A DNA stretch of 64,000 nucleotides from Pseudomonadota bacterium (lineage in GTDB: Bacteria; Pseudomonadota; Alphaproteobacteria; Rhodospirillales; Magnetospirillaceae). The notes below the pieces were generated by a model. It saw only the letters and a list, made by a program, of their open reading frames with translations. It was not told where the DNA came from and did not search any database. The stretch spans positions 62,001 through 126,000 of the forward strand of contig JAJZUL010000002.1 of the NCBI GenBank assembly GCA_021848545.1, in the 5' to 3' direction. Positions 44,898-54,534 of the stretch are shown one piece after another; the first letter of the stretch is position 1; each line of letters begins with the position of its first letter. Made by a program: the position numbers and the translations under genes.

Positions 44898-46376
44898 ATG
44901 ACCGACAGTGTGAACGCTTACGACGCGGTGCCGTATGTGGCGCAGGTCATCGAAGGCAGCAATCCGGCCTATCTGCATGCCGTGGCCCGCCTGTTCGGGG
45001 TGCGGCCGCCCGATTACCGGCGGGGGCGGGTCCTCGAACTGGGATGCGCCGGCGGTCTCAATCTCGTCGCCCTGGCCGAAGGAATTCCCGACGCGTCCTG
45101 TGTCGGCATCGACCTGTCGGCCGGCCAGATCGATCAGGCCCGCTCCCTGGCCGCCGCGGCCGGCATCGCCAATGCCGTCTTTCACCAGGCCGATATCATG
45201 GAGATGGCGGTCGAACCGCAATCCGCCGACCTTATAATATGTCACGGCGTGCTGTCCTGGGTGGGGCCGGCGGTCCAGGAGCGGATTTTCCAGATCCTCG
45301 GCACCGCTCTGGCGCCGGGGGGGCTGGCGCTGCTCAGCTACAACACCCTGCCCGGCTGGCACCGGGTGCGGGCGGTGCGGGACATGATGCGGTTCCACTG
45401 CGCCCGCTTTTCCGATCCCGAAACCAAGGTGGCCGAAGCGATCCGCCTGCTCGAAGCGGTGGAGGCCGCGACCCCCGAGGACGAGGCCGGCTATCGTGAA
45501 CTGGTGGCGGCCGAACTGGCCCTGCTGCGCACGCGTGAGGCCGGCTACATTCTTCACGATCACCTCGAAGAGGAAAACCACCAGTTCTACGTCACCGACG
45601 TCATCGCCCGGGCCGAACAGGCCGGTTTGCAATACGTCGCCGACGTGCAGCTTCCCACCATGGCCGACACCAAGGCCGCCGAACCCATCGCCACCCTGCT
45701 GGGCGGCGCCGAAACCCTGGTCCAGCGCGAGCAATATTACGATTTCCTGCGCAACCGCCGGTTTCGCAGCACCCTGTTGTGCCGGGCCGGCGCGCCGCTG
45801 GTCCGCGATCCCGATGCCGGGGCGCTGTCGGACATGCATGTGGCGTCGCGGCTGACCCTGGTCGAAGCGCCCGACCGCCGCCGGCCCGACCGCCCTTACG
45901 CCTTTCGCGGCCTGTCAGGCGGCACCCTGGTCAGCCGCAATCCCGGTCTGACCGCTTTGTGCCTGGGTCTGGTGGAATCGGCCGGCCGCCCGGTGGCGGT
46001 CGGCGCGCTGATGACCGCCGCGTCGCTCCGCGCCCGCGTCCCCATCGCCCAGATCCGCCACCTGTTCGCCGAACTGGGCATGAAGCTGGTGTTCGACGGC
46101 GCCCTGACCCCCCTGTCCTGGGGATCGCCCGAGGTGGCGGCGGTCAGCGCCCGGCCGCGCGCGACGGCCGCCGCCCGGGCGGTCTGCGGCCGCGCCGCCA
46201 CCGCGCCCAACGCCCGCCACCACAACATCCCCCTGACCGCGCCCCAGCGGGCGGTTCTCGCCCTGTGCGACGGAAGCCGCGATCCGGCCGCCATCGCCGC
46301 CGCCATTCCGGCGCCCCAGGGCCAGGTGACGGAGACGTTACGCGCCCTGTGCGCCCGCGGTTTTCTGGTCGCGTGA
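44898..46376 (+). CDS. SAM-dependent methyltransferase with methyltransferase regulatory domain
   Basis: The 492-residue protein has an N-terminal class I methyltransferase (VLELGCAGGLNLVALAEGIPDASCVGIDLSAGQI, DLIICHGVLSW, about 20-210), then the regulatory domain typical of this family (about 215-300), and a C-terminal winged-helix-like part (VLALCDGSRDPAAIAAAIPAPQGQV). Relatives are found near polysaccharide or flagellar-glycosylation loci; the acceptor is unknown. The ATG is taken at MTDSVNAYDAVPYVAQ, a conserved family start. Confidence 0.88.
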   Translation: MTDSVNAYDAVPYVAQVIEGSNPAYLHAVARLFGVRPPDYRRGRVLELGCAGGLNLVALAEGIPDASCVGIDLSAGQIDQARSLAAAAGIANAVFHQADIMEMAVEPQSADLIICHGVLSWVGPAVQERIFQILGTALAPGGLALLSYNTLPGWHRVRAVRDMMRFHCARFSDPETKVAEAIRLLEAVEAATPEDEAGYRELVAAELALLRTREAGYILHDHLEEENHQFYVTDVIARAEQAGLQYVADVQLPTMADTKAAEPIATLLGGAETLVQREQYYDFLRNRRFRSTLLCRAGAPLVRDPDAGALSDMHVASRLTLVEAPDRRRPDRPYAFRGLSGGTLVSRNPGLTALCLGLVESAGRPVAVGALMTAASLRARVPIAQIRHLFAELGMKLVFDGALTPLSWGSPEVAAVSARPRATAAARAVCGRAATAPNARHHNIPLTAPQRAVLALCDGSRDPAAIAAAIPAPQGQVTETLRALCARGFLVA

Positions 46377-46569
46377 ACCAATAAATACTGCGTTTGCCGC
46401 CGATCTGTTGCGGACGGGCAACACTGCGCGGCTTTCGTCACAGACTTCACCCCCCATTGCTTGACTTGCTCTGCCGGACATGGCTCGATCACGCCACATT
46501 CATACGGTTTGGAGTTGGGGGACTCCTGGGCATTCGCCCGGATTCCTTGACCAGAGAGAGGAGATCCCG

Positions 46570-47829
46570 ATGAAGAAGATTCTTTTCGCCAGCACGGCGC
46601 TGGTGGCGGCGGGTCTGCTGACCGCCGGCAACGCGTCCGCGTCCAGCAAGATCCACCTGCAGCTGGGTGGTCATTCGCAATGGTGGGTGGTCGGCGCCTG
46701 GGAAAGCAATGCCTTCCTGTCGGCCAATAACTATGCCATCCCGAACGTCGACGTGAAGGGCGAAAACGCCATCGACATGTCGGGCAGCACCACCCTCGAC
46801 AACGGCATCAAGGTCGGCGCCAAGTTCGAGTTCCGCGGCGGCGACATCTCGAAGACCACCACCGACTCCATCGACCAGTCGTTCGCCTGGGTCGAGGGCG
46901 GCTTCGGCAAGTTCCTGATCGGCAGCGACAAGAGCGTGAACTACCAGATGGGCGTCACCGCCCCGGTCGCCAACGGCCAGTGGAACGAAGGCGGTCTGCT
47001 GACCGGCGACTTCGTCCTGTTCAAGCCGGGCACCGACAACATCATGGCGGGCGGCAACACCACCAAGATCGATACCCTGGATCACGCCACCCACATCCAG
47101 TACCAGACGCCCAGCCTGTACGGCTTCACCCTCGGCCTCGGCTATACCCCGCAGTACAGCGAGGATAACCGCAACCCGATCAACCTGAACAACAGCTACA
47201 GCCTGTCGGGCGCTGGCCAGGAAGTCGCTTCCAACAGCTCCGCCGGTTACTCCGAGCCGGTGCAGCAGTCCTATGAAGGCAACCTGCTCTACGTCAATTC
47301 CTTCAACGGGATCGGCGTGAAGGCCGACGCCGGCGTGTTGCAGGCCAAGCTGGGCCGGGTTTCCGGCGGCGGCGCGTCGAGCTGGCTGGAACAGCAGTAC
47401 GGTGCCCAGCTCTCCTATGCCGGCATCACCATCGGCGGTTCCTATCGTCACCAGATGGCGAACTACACCGAAACCACCAGCGCCGATCTCGCCACCCTGG
47501 GTGGGATCACCAGCGCCTCCGGCGGTTCGATGGGTCGCGGTTCCGCCTATGACGCCGGTGTCCAGTACGCCACCGGTCCCTATGGGGTCAGCTTCTCGTA
47601 CTTCCATTCGGCGGTTTCCAACTGCGATCTGTCGAATGCGTGCAGCGCGTCTCATCCGTCGGGCAACGACGTGACCAAGTTCTACGAACTGGCCGGCAAG
47701 TACAACCTCGGCCCGGGCGTGGACATTCTCACCACCGCCGGCTATGGCGAATACAACAGCGCCCTGAGCGGTGCCAAGTACAGCAACTCCGGTTGGGTCG
47801 CGATGAGCGGTCTGAATCTGGCGTTCTGA
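46570..47829 (+). CDS. Outer-membrane porin
   Basis: The 419-residue protein has a classic signal peptide (KKILFASTALVAAGLLTAGNASA) and 16-strand porin-like repeats with aromatic girdles, ending in the outer-membrane signature F (SGLNLAF). The L3-like region includes GGLLTGDFVLFKPGTDN. It is similar to alphaproteobacterial general porins (Gram-negative porin family). AGAGAGGAG precedes the ATG, and codon use is strongly biased, indicating high expression. Confidence 0.92.
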   Translation: MKKILFASTALVAAGLLTAGNASASSKIHLQLGGHSQWWVVGAWESNAFLSANNYAIPNVDVKGENAIDMSGSTTLDNGIKVGAKFEFRGGDISKTTTDSIDQSFAWVEGGFGKFLIGSDKSVNYQMGVTAPVANGQWNEGGLLTGDFVLFKPGTDNIMAGGNTTKIDTLDHATHIQYQTPSLYGFTLGLGYTPQYSEDNRNPINLNNSYSLSGAGQEVASNSSAGYSEPVQQSYEGNLLYVNSFNGIGVKADAGVLQAKLGRVSGGGASSWLEQQYGAQLSYAGITIGGSYRHQMANYTETTSADLATLGGITSASGGSMGRGSAYDAGVQYATGPYGVSFSYFHSAVSNCDLSNACSASHPSGNDVTKFYELAGKYNLGPGVDILTTAGYGEYNSALSGAKYSNSGWVAMSGLNLAF

Positions 47830-47852
47830 TCGAACGACAGCCAAGGTGTTGG

Positions 47853-47883
47853 AGAGGGGCGGCTTCGGCCGCCCCTCTTTTTT
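47853..47883 (+). terminator. Porin rho-independent terminator
   Basis: An 11-bp stem (AGAGGGGCGGC/GCCGCCCCTCT) closed by a stable TTCG tetraloop is followed by TTTTT, 23 bp after the porin stop. Confidence 0.95.
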
Positions 47884-47916
47884 ATTGGCTCCGTATGGAT
47901 ACGACCAAGCTTCCGG

Positions 47917-47947
47917 CGTCATGGCCGGGACAAGCCCGGCCATGACG
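47917..47947. repeat. CGTCATGGCCGGG palindrome, copy 1
   Basis: The arms CGTCATGGCCGGG and CCCGGCCATGACG enclose the loop ACAAG. The same palindrome recurs at 49371. Similar sequences are common intergenic repeats in Alphaproteobacteria. Confidence 0.8.
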
Positions 47948-47978
47948 ACAAGACGGATTCTCTATCAAGTGAATCTTA

Positions 47979-48024
47979 AGTTTAGCGGCGCAAGGCGTGG
48001 ATTTTAGTTTAGCGGCGCAAGGCG
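47979..48024. repeat. 27-bp tandem duplication spanning the thiE-like stop
   Basis: AGTTTAGCGGCGCAAGGCG occurs at 47979-47997 and 48006-48024. The second copy contains the stop codon of the minus-strand gene (48009-48011). Confidence 0.8.
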
Positions 48025-48617
48025 CCGATGGCCGCGAATCCCGCCGCGAAGCGGATTTGGCGGGCGGTGATTGCGGTCACGCCGCCCAGGGCATGGACCG
48101 GCAGGCCGGCCCGCCGCGCCCATGTGGCGAAACGGAACGCCCCCAGACCGGCGGCGCCGGGATGGCTGGCGGTGGTGAAAACCGGCGACAGCAGGGCGGC
48201 GTTCAATCCCATTTTGGCGGCCAGTCCCAGCGCGTGTCGGCCGTGACAGGCGCCGGTGGTCAGACGATGGCGGCGCCGCGCCCAGCCCAGCGGCGGGGCC
48301 AGCCGGCCCGAGCGCAACAGCGATTCCGGCAGATGAACGCCGTCGGCGCCGACCCTGGCGGCCAGACGCCAATCGCCGCCCACCAGCAGGACCAGACGGC
48401 GCCGGCGCGCGACCGCCTTCAGACGCCGGGCCAGACCGGCCCGGTCCGGGTCATGGTAATGACGCAGCAAAATCGCCGCGCCCACGGGCAGGCGGGCGGC
48501 GGCGGCCACGGGGTCGGGCAGCCGGCTTTCGTCGGTCACCAGAATCAACGGCGGCAGCCCGCGCCCATGGCGCCGGCGGCGCGCGTTGAGGTGGAGGGCA
48601 AGGTTTGCTAGGGTCAC
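48009..48617 (-). CDS. Thiamine-phosphate synthase-like protein (ThiE/TenI family)
   Basis: The 202-residue protein is a TIM-barrel of the ThiE/TenI type: LILVTDESRLPDP at the start, GADGVHLPE, LLSPVFTTASHPGAAGLG and HALGGVTA. It lacks parts of the ThiE active site, for example the arginine-rich loop looks altered, so it could be TenI-like. No thiamine genes or TPP riboswitch are nearby. It is divergent from yggS, with starts only about 30 bp apart. Confidence 0.75.
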   Translation of the reverse strand: MTLANLALHLNARRRRHGRGLPPLILVTDESRLPDPVAAAARLPVGAAILLRHYHDPDRAGLARRLKAVARRRRLVLLVGGDWRLAARVGADGVHLPESLLRSGRLAPPLGWARRRHRLTTGACHGRHALGLAAKMGLNAALLSPVFTTASHPGAAGLGAFRFATWARRAGLPVHALGGVTAITARQIRFAAGFAAIGALRR

Positions 48618-48646
48618 CCGGCCATCATACAGCCCGCGAAGGCTCC

Positions 48647-49327
48647 GTGTCCGATTCCTCCGTCATCGCCGCCAACCTCGCCCTGATCCGGGAACGGATC
48701 GCCCGCGCCGCCCTTGCGAGCGGCCGCGATCCCGCCGCCATCGAACTGGTCGCGGTCAGCAAGACCCACCCTGCCGAGGCGGCGGCGGCGGCGCTGGCGG
48801 CCGGCCAGCGCGTCTTCGGCGAAAACCGGGTGCAGGAGGCCAAGGCCAAATGGCCGGATTTGCGCCATTCCTTTCCCGATCTCCGCCTGCATCTGATCGG
48901 CCCGTTGCAGACCAACAAGGTCCGCGACGCGGTGGCCCTGTTCGACGTCATCGAGACCGTCGATCGGCCCAAACTGGCGGCGGCCCTGGCCCATGAAATG
49001 GCCCGCGCCCATCGCCGGCCGCTGTGCCTGATCCAGGTCAATACCGGCCGCGAGCCCCAGAAGGCGGGGGTCGATCCCGATCAGGCCGGGCGCCTGATCG
49101 CGCTGGCCCGCGACGAATACGGCCTGCCGGTGGCGGGCGTGATGGGCATACCGCCGGCCGGCGAGGACCCCACCCCTCATTTCCGCCTGCTGGCCGAACT
49201 GGCCGCCCGCGCCGGGCTGGCCATGGTCAGCATGGGGATGAGCGGCGATTTCGAACAGGCCATCGCGTGTGGAGCGACCCACGTGCGGGTCGGATCGGCG
49301 ATTTTCGGCGCCAGGGAGGCTCCGTGA
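48647..49327 (+). CDS. YggS/PLPBP family pyridoxal-phosphate homeostasis protein
   Basis: The 226-residue protein fits YggS: VAVSKTHPAEAAAAAL (PLP lysine in VSK), GENRVQEAKAKW, HLIGPLQTNKVRDAVALFDVIETVD and MGMSGDFEQAI with VRVGSAIFG at the end. It buffers free PLP. The GTG at 48647 matches the family start and is preceded by AAGG. Confidence 0.93.
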   Translation: MSDSSVIAANLALIRERIARAALASGRDPAAIELVAVSKTHPAEAAAAALAAGQRVFGENRVQEAKAKWPDLRHSFPDLRLHLIGPLQTNKVRDAVALFDVIETVDRPKLAAALAHEMARAHRRPLCLIQVNTGREPQKAGVDPDQAGRLIALARDEYGLPVAGVMGIPPAGEDPTPHFRLLAELAARAGLAMVSMGMSGDFEQAIACGATHVRVGSAIFGAREAP

Positions 49328-49370
49328 TCCCGGCTAATTTCAATATGGCAAAAAACGGCATTTTCAGTTT

Positions 49371-49411
49371 GTTGTCGTCATGGCCGGGCTTGTCCCGGCC
49401 ATGACGACAAC
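49371..49411. repeat. CGTCATGGCCGGG palindrome, copy 2
   Basis: The arms GTTGTCGTCATGGCCGGG (49371-49388) and its exact complement (49394-49411) enclose the loop CTTGT. It lies between convergent yggS and the nucleotidyltransferase gene and could terminate both. Confidence 0.85.
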
Positions 49412-49456
49412 ATATTGATACAGAACGATTATTTTATTGAATAAACCGTTTTGCAC

Positions 49457-50173
49457 TTAGCCCACCACCGAATCCGCCTCCCCCAGGCTTTCGGGGGTGC
49501 CGATATCGATGAAGGTCGCGCCCCGGGCGACATGGCAATGGATGGCGCCTTCGGGCAGGGTCGCCAGAAAATCCCGCTCCAGAGACGGCGCTTCGCCTTT
49601 CAGACCGGCGAGCAGGGCCAGGGCGGCGGGTTCGAACAGATAGATCCCGCCATTGATCAGGCCGGCGCCCCGGTAATCCGGGTCCTTTTCGACGAACCGG
49701 GCAAGACCGCCGTCGGGGGCGCGGACGACCCGGCCGTAGCGGGCGCAATCGGGCACCTCGACGCAAAGCAGCGATACCGGCCGCCCCGCCTGGCGGTGAT
49801 CGGCGAGAAAGGTCCCGAGATCGGCATCCACCCAGGTGTCGCCGTTCATCACCAGCACGGTTCCGCCGCCCAGGCGCGGCAGCGTCAGACGCAGGGCGCC
49901 GCCGGTGCCCATGGGACGGGGTTCGACCACGGCCAGGACCGGCAGGGGTTCGTCGCGCTGTTCCAGATGGCGCAGCACCCGGCCGGCCAGATGGCCCAGG
50001 GACAGCACGACGCGTCCGGCCCCCGCCGCCGCCAACCGGTCGATCAGGTGGTCGAGAAACGGGCGGCCCGCCACCGGCGCCAGCACCTTGGGCGTATCGC
50101 CGAGCACGGCGCGAATGCGGGTGCCCAGGCCCCCGGCCAGAATCACCACGTCGATACCGTCAAGATCGGCCAT
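49457..50173 (-). CDS. Sugar-phosphate nucleotidyltransferase, HddC-like
   Basis: The 238-residue protein has the nucleotidyltransferase signature GGLGTRI with TPKVLAPVAGRPFLDHLIDRL, the MGTGGALRL segment, and the metal site NGDTWVD. It is close to D-glycero-alpha-D-manno-heptose-1-phosphate guanylyltransferase (HddC). With gmhA and gmhB in the same window, a GDP-heptose route is plausible, but mannose- or glucose-1-phosphate specificity is not excluded. It is divergent from htpX. Confidence 0.8.
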   Translation of the reverse strand: MADLDGIDVVILAGGLGTRIRAVLGDTPKVLAPVAGRPFLDHLIDRLAAAGAGRVVLSLGHLAGRVLRHLEQRDEPLPVLAVVEPRPMGTGGALRLTLPRLGGGTVLVMNGDTWVDADLGTFLADHRQAGRPVSLLCVEVPDCARYGRVVRAPDGGLARFVEKDPDYRGAGLINGGIYLFEPAALALLAGLKGEAPSLERDFLATLPEGAIHCHVARGATFIDIGTPESLGEADSVVG

Positions 50174-50221
50174 TCCATCGCCCCTTGCGCCACCACCAAA
50201 GCCTCCTAATTCAAATAGGCG

Positions 50222-51100
50222 ATGAGCACGATCCGCACCACTTTATTATTGGCGGCCATGACCGCCCTGTTTCTCGCCGTCGGCTGGCTGATCGGCGGCC
50301 GGGGCGGCATGATCGTGGCGCTGGTCGCCGCGCTGGCCATGAACGGTTTCGCCTATTGGAATTCCGACCGCATGGTGCTGGCCCTGTACCGGGCGGTGCC
50401 GGCGGACCGGCGCACGGCGCCCTTCCTGTTCGCGGCGGTCGAGCGCCTGGCGGCCCGCGCCGGCATTCCCACCCCCGCGCTCTATGTCATCGACGAGAAC
50501 CAGCCCAACGCCTTCGCCACCGGCCGCGATCCCGCCCATGCGTCCGTGGCGGTCACCAGCGGCTTGCTGCGCCATCTGGCGCCCGAGGAGGTCGAAGGGG
50601 TTCTCGCCCACGAAATGGCCCATGTGGTTCATCGCGACACCCTGACCATGACCGTCACCGCGACCCTGGCCGGGGCCATCGGCATGCTGGCCAGTTTCGG
50701 CCTGTTCTTCGGCGGGCGCCGCGACAATGACAACGGGATCGGCGCCCTGGTGGCGGCGCTGCTGGCGCCGCTGGCCGCGACCCTGGTGCAATTGGCGATC
50801 TCGCGCGGCCGCGAATATGCCGCCGATGCCCAAGGGGCGCGCCTGTGCGGCAATCCCCTGTGGCTGGCTTCGGCGTTGGGACGCCTGGAAACCGTCGGCC
50901 ATGCCGCCCCCAACCACTTGGCCGAGGCCCATCCCGCCACCGCCCATCTGTTCATCGTCAATCCCCTGACCGGGCACGGGATCGATTCCCTGTTTTCGAC
51001 CCATCCCTCGACCGCCGATCGCGTCGCCCGCCTGCGTCAATTGGCGGCCGGACCGGCGCCGACGGCGCCCGCGCGGCCCTGGGGCGGACCCTGGGGGTGA
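50222..51100 (+). CDS. htpX: Membrane zinc metalloprotease HtpX
   Basis: The 292-residue protein has two N-terminal helices, the active site [19 protein letters not shown] (HEMAH zinc motif), two further helices and the third ligand in [15 protein letters not shown]. It degrades misfolded inner-membrane proteins. It is followed by rsmB after 46 nt. Confidence 0.93.
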   Translation: MSTIRTTLLLAAMTALFLAVGWLIGGRGGMIVALVAALAMNGFAYWNSDRMVLALYRAVPADRRTAPFLFAAVERLAARAGIPTPALYVIDENQPNAFATGRDPAHASVAVTSGLLRHLAPEEVEGVLAHEMAHVVHRDTLTMTVTATLAGAIGMLASFGLFFGGRRDNDNGIGALVAALLAPLAATLVQLAISRGREYAADAQGARLCGNPLWLASALGRLETVGHAAPNHLAEAHPATAHLFIVNPLTGHGIDSLFSTHPSTADRVARLRQLAAGPAPTAPARPWGGPWG

Positions 51101-51146
51101 TGAAGGACGGTTTGACGGAGGGCGGAACTGGGTTAAGAGTTCGTCC

Positions 51147-52487
51147 ATGACCACCGCCCGCCCGTCCCGCCGCCCCCCCTCCCGTTCCGCGCAACCGGGG
51201 CTGGCGACCCGCGCCGCCGCCGCCGCCCTGCTGTCCGAGGTTCTCGTCCGCCATCGTCTGCTGGACGAGGCGTTCGAATCCGATCCCGACGTCGCCGCCC
51301 TGGCCGGGCGCGACCGCGCCTTCGTCCGGCTGCTCACGGCGACCACCTTGCGCCACCTGGGGCGCATCGACGATCTTCTGGATCGCTGTCTGGAACGGCC
51401 TCTGCCGCCGGCCGCCGCCCGCATCCGCACTCTGCTGCGGCTGGGGGTCTGCCAGTTGGTGTTTCTCGACACGCCGCCCCATGCGGCGATCTCCACCGCC
51501 GTCGATCTGGTCAAGCACGGCCCGCTGGCCGGCTATGGGGGGCTGATCAACGCGGTGCTGCGCCGCATCGACCGCGACGGGCGGGATTGGGCCGCCGCCC
51601 AGGACGGCGTTCGTCTCGATATCCCCGATTGGCTGTGGCAATCCTGGGTTTCGGCCTATGGCGAGGATCTGGCCCGGAAAATCGCCGAGGCCGGCGGCAA
51701 CGAGGCCCCCACCGACATCACCGTGGCCAATGATCCCGCCGTTTGGGCCGAGGCGCTGGAGGCCGAAATCCTGCCCACCGGCACCTTGCGCCGTCGTCAG
51801 CCGGGCGATGTCTCGGCCCTGCCCGGTTTCCAGGACGGAGCCTGGTGGGTGCAGGACGCCGCCGCCGCCCTGCCGGCGCGGCTGCTGGGTCCGGTGGCGG
51901 GGCGCGCCGTCGCCGATCTGTGCGCGGCGCCCGGCGGCAAGACCCTGCAACTGGCCGCCGCCGGTGCCCGGGTCACCGCGCTCGACCGCTCCGCCGCCCG
52001 CCTGGGGCGGCTGGAGGACAATCTGCGCCGCACCGGCCTCGCCGCCCGGCTGGTGACCGCCGACGCGGTCCAATGGCGGCCCGAGGAATTGTTCGACGCG
52101 GTGCTGGTGGACGCGCCCTGCACGGCGACCGGGACCCTGCGCCGCCATCCCGACGGCCTGCATCTGAAACAGCCGGGCGACGTCGCGCGCCTGACCGGCC
52201 TGCAGACCCGCCTGTTGCGGGCTGCCGCCGACATGGTCGCGCCCGATGGATGTCTGGTCTATTGCGTCTGCTCCCTGCAACCCGAGGAGGGAATCGATAT
52301 CGTCCGGGCGTTTCTGGCCGAACGGCCGGATTTCGTCCGCCGACCGGTGGCGCCCGCCGAGGTGGGGGGATTGGCCGAGCTCGTCACGCCGGATGGCGAT
52401 CTGCGCACTTTACCCTGTCATCTCGGCCCCCTGGGCGGCATGGATGCCTTTTTCGCCGCCCGCCTTGAACGGAAGAAGGATTCATGA
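51147..52487 (+). CDS. rsmB: 16S rRNA m5C967 methyltransferase RsmB
   Basis: The 446-residue protein has an N-terminal NusB-like helical domain (about 20-150: RHLGRIDDLLDRCLERPLPP) and a methyltransferase domain with the SAM motif VADLCAAPGGKTLQLAA, the releasing cysteine in DAPCTATGTLRRHPD and the nucleophilic cysteine in VYCVCSLQPEEG. Its stop overlaps the gmhB start by four bases. Confidence 0.93.
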   Translation: MTTARPSRRPPSRSAQPGLATRAAAAALLSEVLVRHRLLDEAFESDPDVAALAGRDRAFVRLLTATTLRHLGRIDDLLDRCLERPLPPAAARIRTLLRLGVCQLVFLDTPPHAAISTAVDLVKHGPLAGYGGLINAVLRRIDRDGRDWAAAQDGVRLDIPDWLWQSWVSAYGEDLARKIAEAGGNEAPTDITVANDPAVWAEALEAEILPTGTLRRRQPGDVSALPGFQDGAWWVQDAAAALPARLLGPVAGRAVADLCAAPGGKTLQLAAAGARVTALDRSAARLGRLEDNLRRTGLAARLVTADAVQWRPEELFDAVLVDAPCTATGTLRRHPDGLHLKQPGDVARLTGLQTRLLRAAADMVAPDGCLVYCVCSLQPEEGIDIVRAFLAERPDFVRRPVAPAEVGGLAELVTPDGDLRTLPCHLGPLGGMDAFFAARLERKKDS

Positions 52488-53023
52488 CCGCACCGCGCCG
52501 CTTTGTTCTCATCGACCGGGACGGGACCCTCAACGTCGAAAAACATTATTTGTCCGACCCCGATCAGCTTGAGCTGACCCCCGGCGCCGGGGCGGCGATC
52601 CGCCGCCTGCGCGAGGCCGGATTCGGAATTTGCGTGGTCACCAACCAATCGGGGATCGCCCGGGGCTATTTCGGTCTGGACCGGCTGGCGGAAATTCATG
52701 AACGGTTGACCGCCATGCTGGCGGCCGAAGGGGCCGTGATCGACGGCATCTATATTTGTCCCCATGGCCCCGAGGAGGAGTGCGCCTGTCGCAAGCCCTT
52801 GCCGGGCATGATCGAGCAGGCCGCCGCCGAGCACGGCTTCGATCCCGCCGCCGCCTTCGTCATCGGCGACAAGCCGGCGGACGTGGATATGGGCCGGGCG
52901 GTCGGCGCCACCACCTTTCTGGTGCGTACCGGCTATGGCCGCCGCCACGAGGCCGATACCAAGGCCGATTACGTGGTCGATACCCTGGCGGCGGCGGCGG
53001 ACGTCATCCTGTCGCAGGCGTAG
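52484..53023 (+). CDS. gmhB: D-glycero-beta-D-manno-heptose 1,7-bisphosphate 7-phosphatase
   Basis: The 179-residue HAD phosphatase has IDRDGTLN (nucleophile and acid), VVTNQSGIARGYF, the GmhB zinc loop with CPHGPEEECACRKP, and FVIGDKPADVDMG. It supplies heptose 1-phosphate for LPS or S-layer sugars. The ATGA overlap with rsmB suggests coupling; the functional partners gmhA and hddC-like lie at 33.6 and 49.5 kb. Confidence 0.93.
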   Translation: MTAPRRFVLIDRDGTLNVEKHYLSDPDQLELTPGAGAAIRRLREAGFGICVVTNQSGIARGYFGLDRLAEIHERLTAMLAAEGAVIDGIYICPHGPEEECACRKPLPGMIEQAAAEHGFDPAAAFVIGDKPADVDMGRAVGATTFLVRTGYGRRHEADTKADYVVDTLAAAADVILSQA

Positions 53024-53032
53024 CGCCGGATG

Positions 53033-53190
53033 CGATCGGGTGAAGGCGACTTGGAGCGGAGCGACTAGGCCGTTGAGGCCGCCGCAGCGCAAGCGAGGAT
53101 AGCCCAGGGAGCGGACGCGACCGCCCGGCGATTGAGGGAAATATACATAATGCAAGGGAAACGGGTTTACCCGTTTCCCCGGGGGCCGGC
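53033..53190. repeat. Diverged, shorter copy of the 186-bp element
   Basis: It shares the core (GGAGCGGAGCGACTAGGCCG to GATTGAGGGAAATATACATA) with the copies at 8405 and 63088 but lacks about 30 bp in the middle. Its ends have changed, with no clear target duplication. It lies between gmhB and the dehydrogenase gene and is the main content of that 235-bp gap. Confidence 0.75.
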
Positions 53191-53258
53191 TGCGGCTTGA
53201 CTTTGCCGGGGCGCTATTGCTTTCTCATTATTGGAATTCCCGAACGATAGGCCGCGTC

Positions 53259-54527
53259 ATGACCCACACGCCCTCCATCGTCGTTATCGGCCTCGGCTAT
53301 GTCGGCCTGCCATTGGCGGTAGCCCTCGCACGGCATTTTCCCACCACCGGTTTCGATATTGCCGTCGAACGGGTGGCCGAATTGGCCGGCGGTCACGATC
53401 GTACCGGCGAGGTCGAGGCGGATAAGCTGGCGGCCAGCTCCCTGGCATTGACCGCCGACCTTGGCGACATCGCGGCCAAGGACGTCTATATCGTCACCGT
53501 GCCCACGCCGGTCGATCTGGAAAACCGCCCCGATCTCACGCCGGTGCTGAAGGCGTGCGCCACCGTCGGCCGGGCCATGGCCAAGGGCGCGGTGGTGGTG
53601 TTCGAAAGCACGGTCTATCCCGGCGTGACCGAGGATCTGTGCGGGCCGGAGCTGGAACGGGCCTCGGGCCTGGTCTGCGGCCAGGATTTCTTCCTCGGCT
53701 ATTCGCCGGAACGGATCAATCCCGGCGATCGCGAACACACGGTGGAGCGCATCACCAAGGTGGTGGCCGGCCAGACCCCGGACGTCGCCGACCTGCTGGC
53801 CCGCGTCTACGGCGCGGTGACCACCGGCGGCGTCTTTCCCGCCGCCTCGATCCGGGCGGCGGAGGCCGCCAAGGTGATCGAGAACGCCCAGCGCGACCTC
53901 AACATCGCCTTCATCAACGAAATCACCATGATCTTCCAGCGCATGGGCCTGTCGATCTACGATGTGCTCGACGCGTCGGCGACCAAATGGAACTTCCTCA
54001 ATTTCAAGCCGGGGCTGGTGGGCGGCCATTGCATCGGCGTCGATCCCTTTTACCTTGCCACCTGCGCCCTCAATCATGGCCACAATCCGGAAATCATCCT
54101 GGCCGGCCGGCGCATCAACGACAATATGGGGGGCTGGATCGCCGCGCGCATCGCCGAGCATATGGGTCGTCCGGGGCGCATCCTGGTGCTGGGCCTGACC
54201 TTCAAGGAAAACGTGCCCGATTTGCGCAACAGCAAGGTGATCGACGTGATCCACGGCTTGCAACGGCGCGGCCACACGGTCGAAATCCACGATCCTTTCG
54301 CCGACCCGGTCGAGGCCAAGCATGAATACGGCGTGGCGTTGCGGCCCGGAATCGACGGGGCCGGTCCCTATGATTGCGTGGTGGGGGCGGTGTCCCATGC
54401 GCCCTATGCGGCCATGGATGCCGACGCTTTGGCGAAATTGTTGACGCCGGACGGGCTGATCGCCGACGTCAAAGGCATGTGGCGCGATCTGCGCCCCGTC
54501 GCCGGGAACCGCTTGTGGCGGTTATGA
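53259..54527 (+). CDS. UDP-N-acetyl-sugar 6-dehydrogenase (TviB/WbpO family)
   Basis: The 422-residue protein has the N-terminal dinucleotide motif GLGYVGLPLA, the TVPTP strand, ESTVYPGVTEDLCGP, the catalytic cysteine in GGHCIGVDPFYL and a C-terminal UDP-binding domain (FKENVPDLRNSKV). It oxidises a UDP-N-acetylhexosamine to its uronic acid for capsule or O-antigen. The heptosyltransferase-like gene starts 7 nt after the stop. Confidence 0.9.
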   Translation: MTHTPSIVVIGLGYVGLPLAVALARHFPTTGFDIAVERVAELAGGHDRTGEVEADKLAASSLALTADLGDIAAKDVYIVTVPTPVDLENRPDLTPVLKACATVGRAMAKGAVVVFESTVYPGVTEDLCGPELERASGLVCGQDFFLGYSPERINPGDREHTVERITKVVAGQTPDVADLLARVYGAVTTGGVFPAASIRAAEAAKVIENAQRDLNIAFINEITMIFQRMGLSIYDVLDASATKWNFLNFKPGLVGGHCIGVDPFYLATCALNHGHNPEIILAGRRINDNMGGWIAARIAEHMGRPGRILVLGLTFKENVPDLRNSKVIDVIHGLQRRGHTVEIHDPFADPVEAKHEYGVALRPGIDGAGPYDCVVGAVSHAPYAAMDADALAKLLTPDGLIADVKGMWRDLRPVAGNRLWRL

Positions 54528-54534
54528 CGAACCG

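Noticed and set aside
48600-48650. TPP riboswitch upstream of the thiE-like gene
   Set aside because: Only about 30 bp separate the divergent thiE-like and yggS starts, too little for a riboswitch, and no CTGAGA-type core is present.
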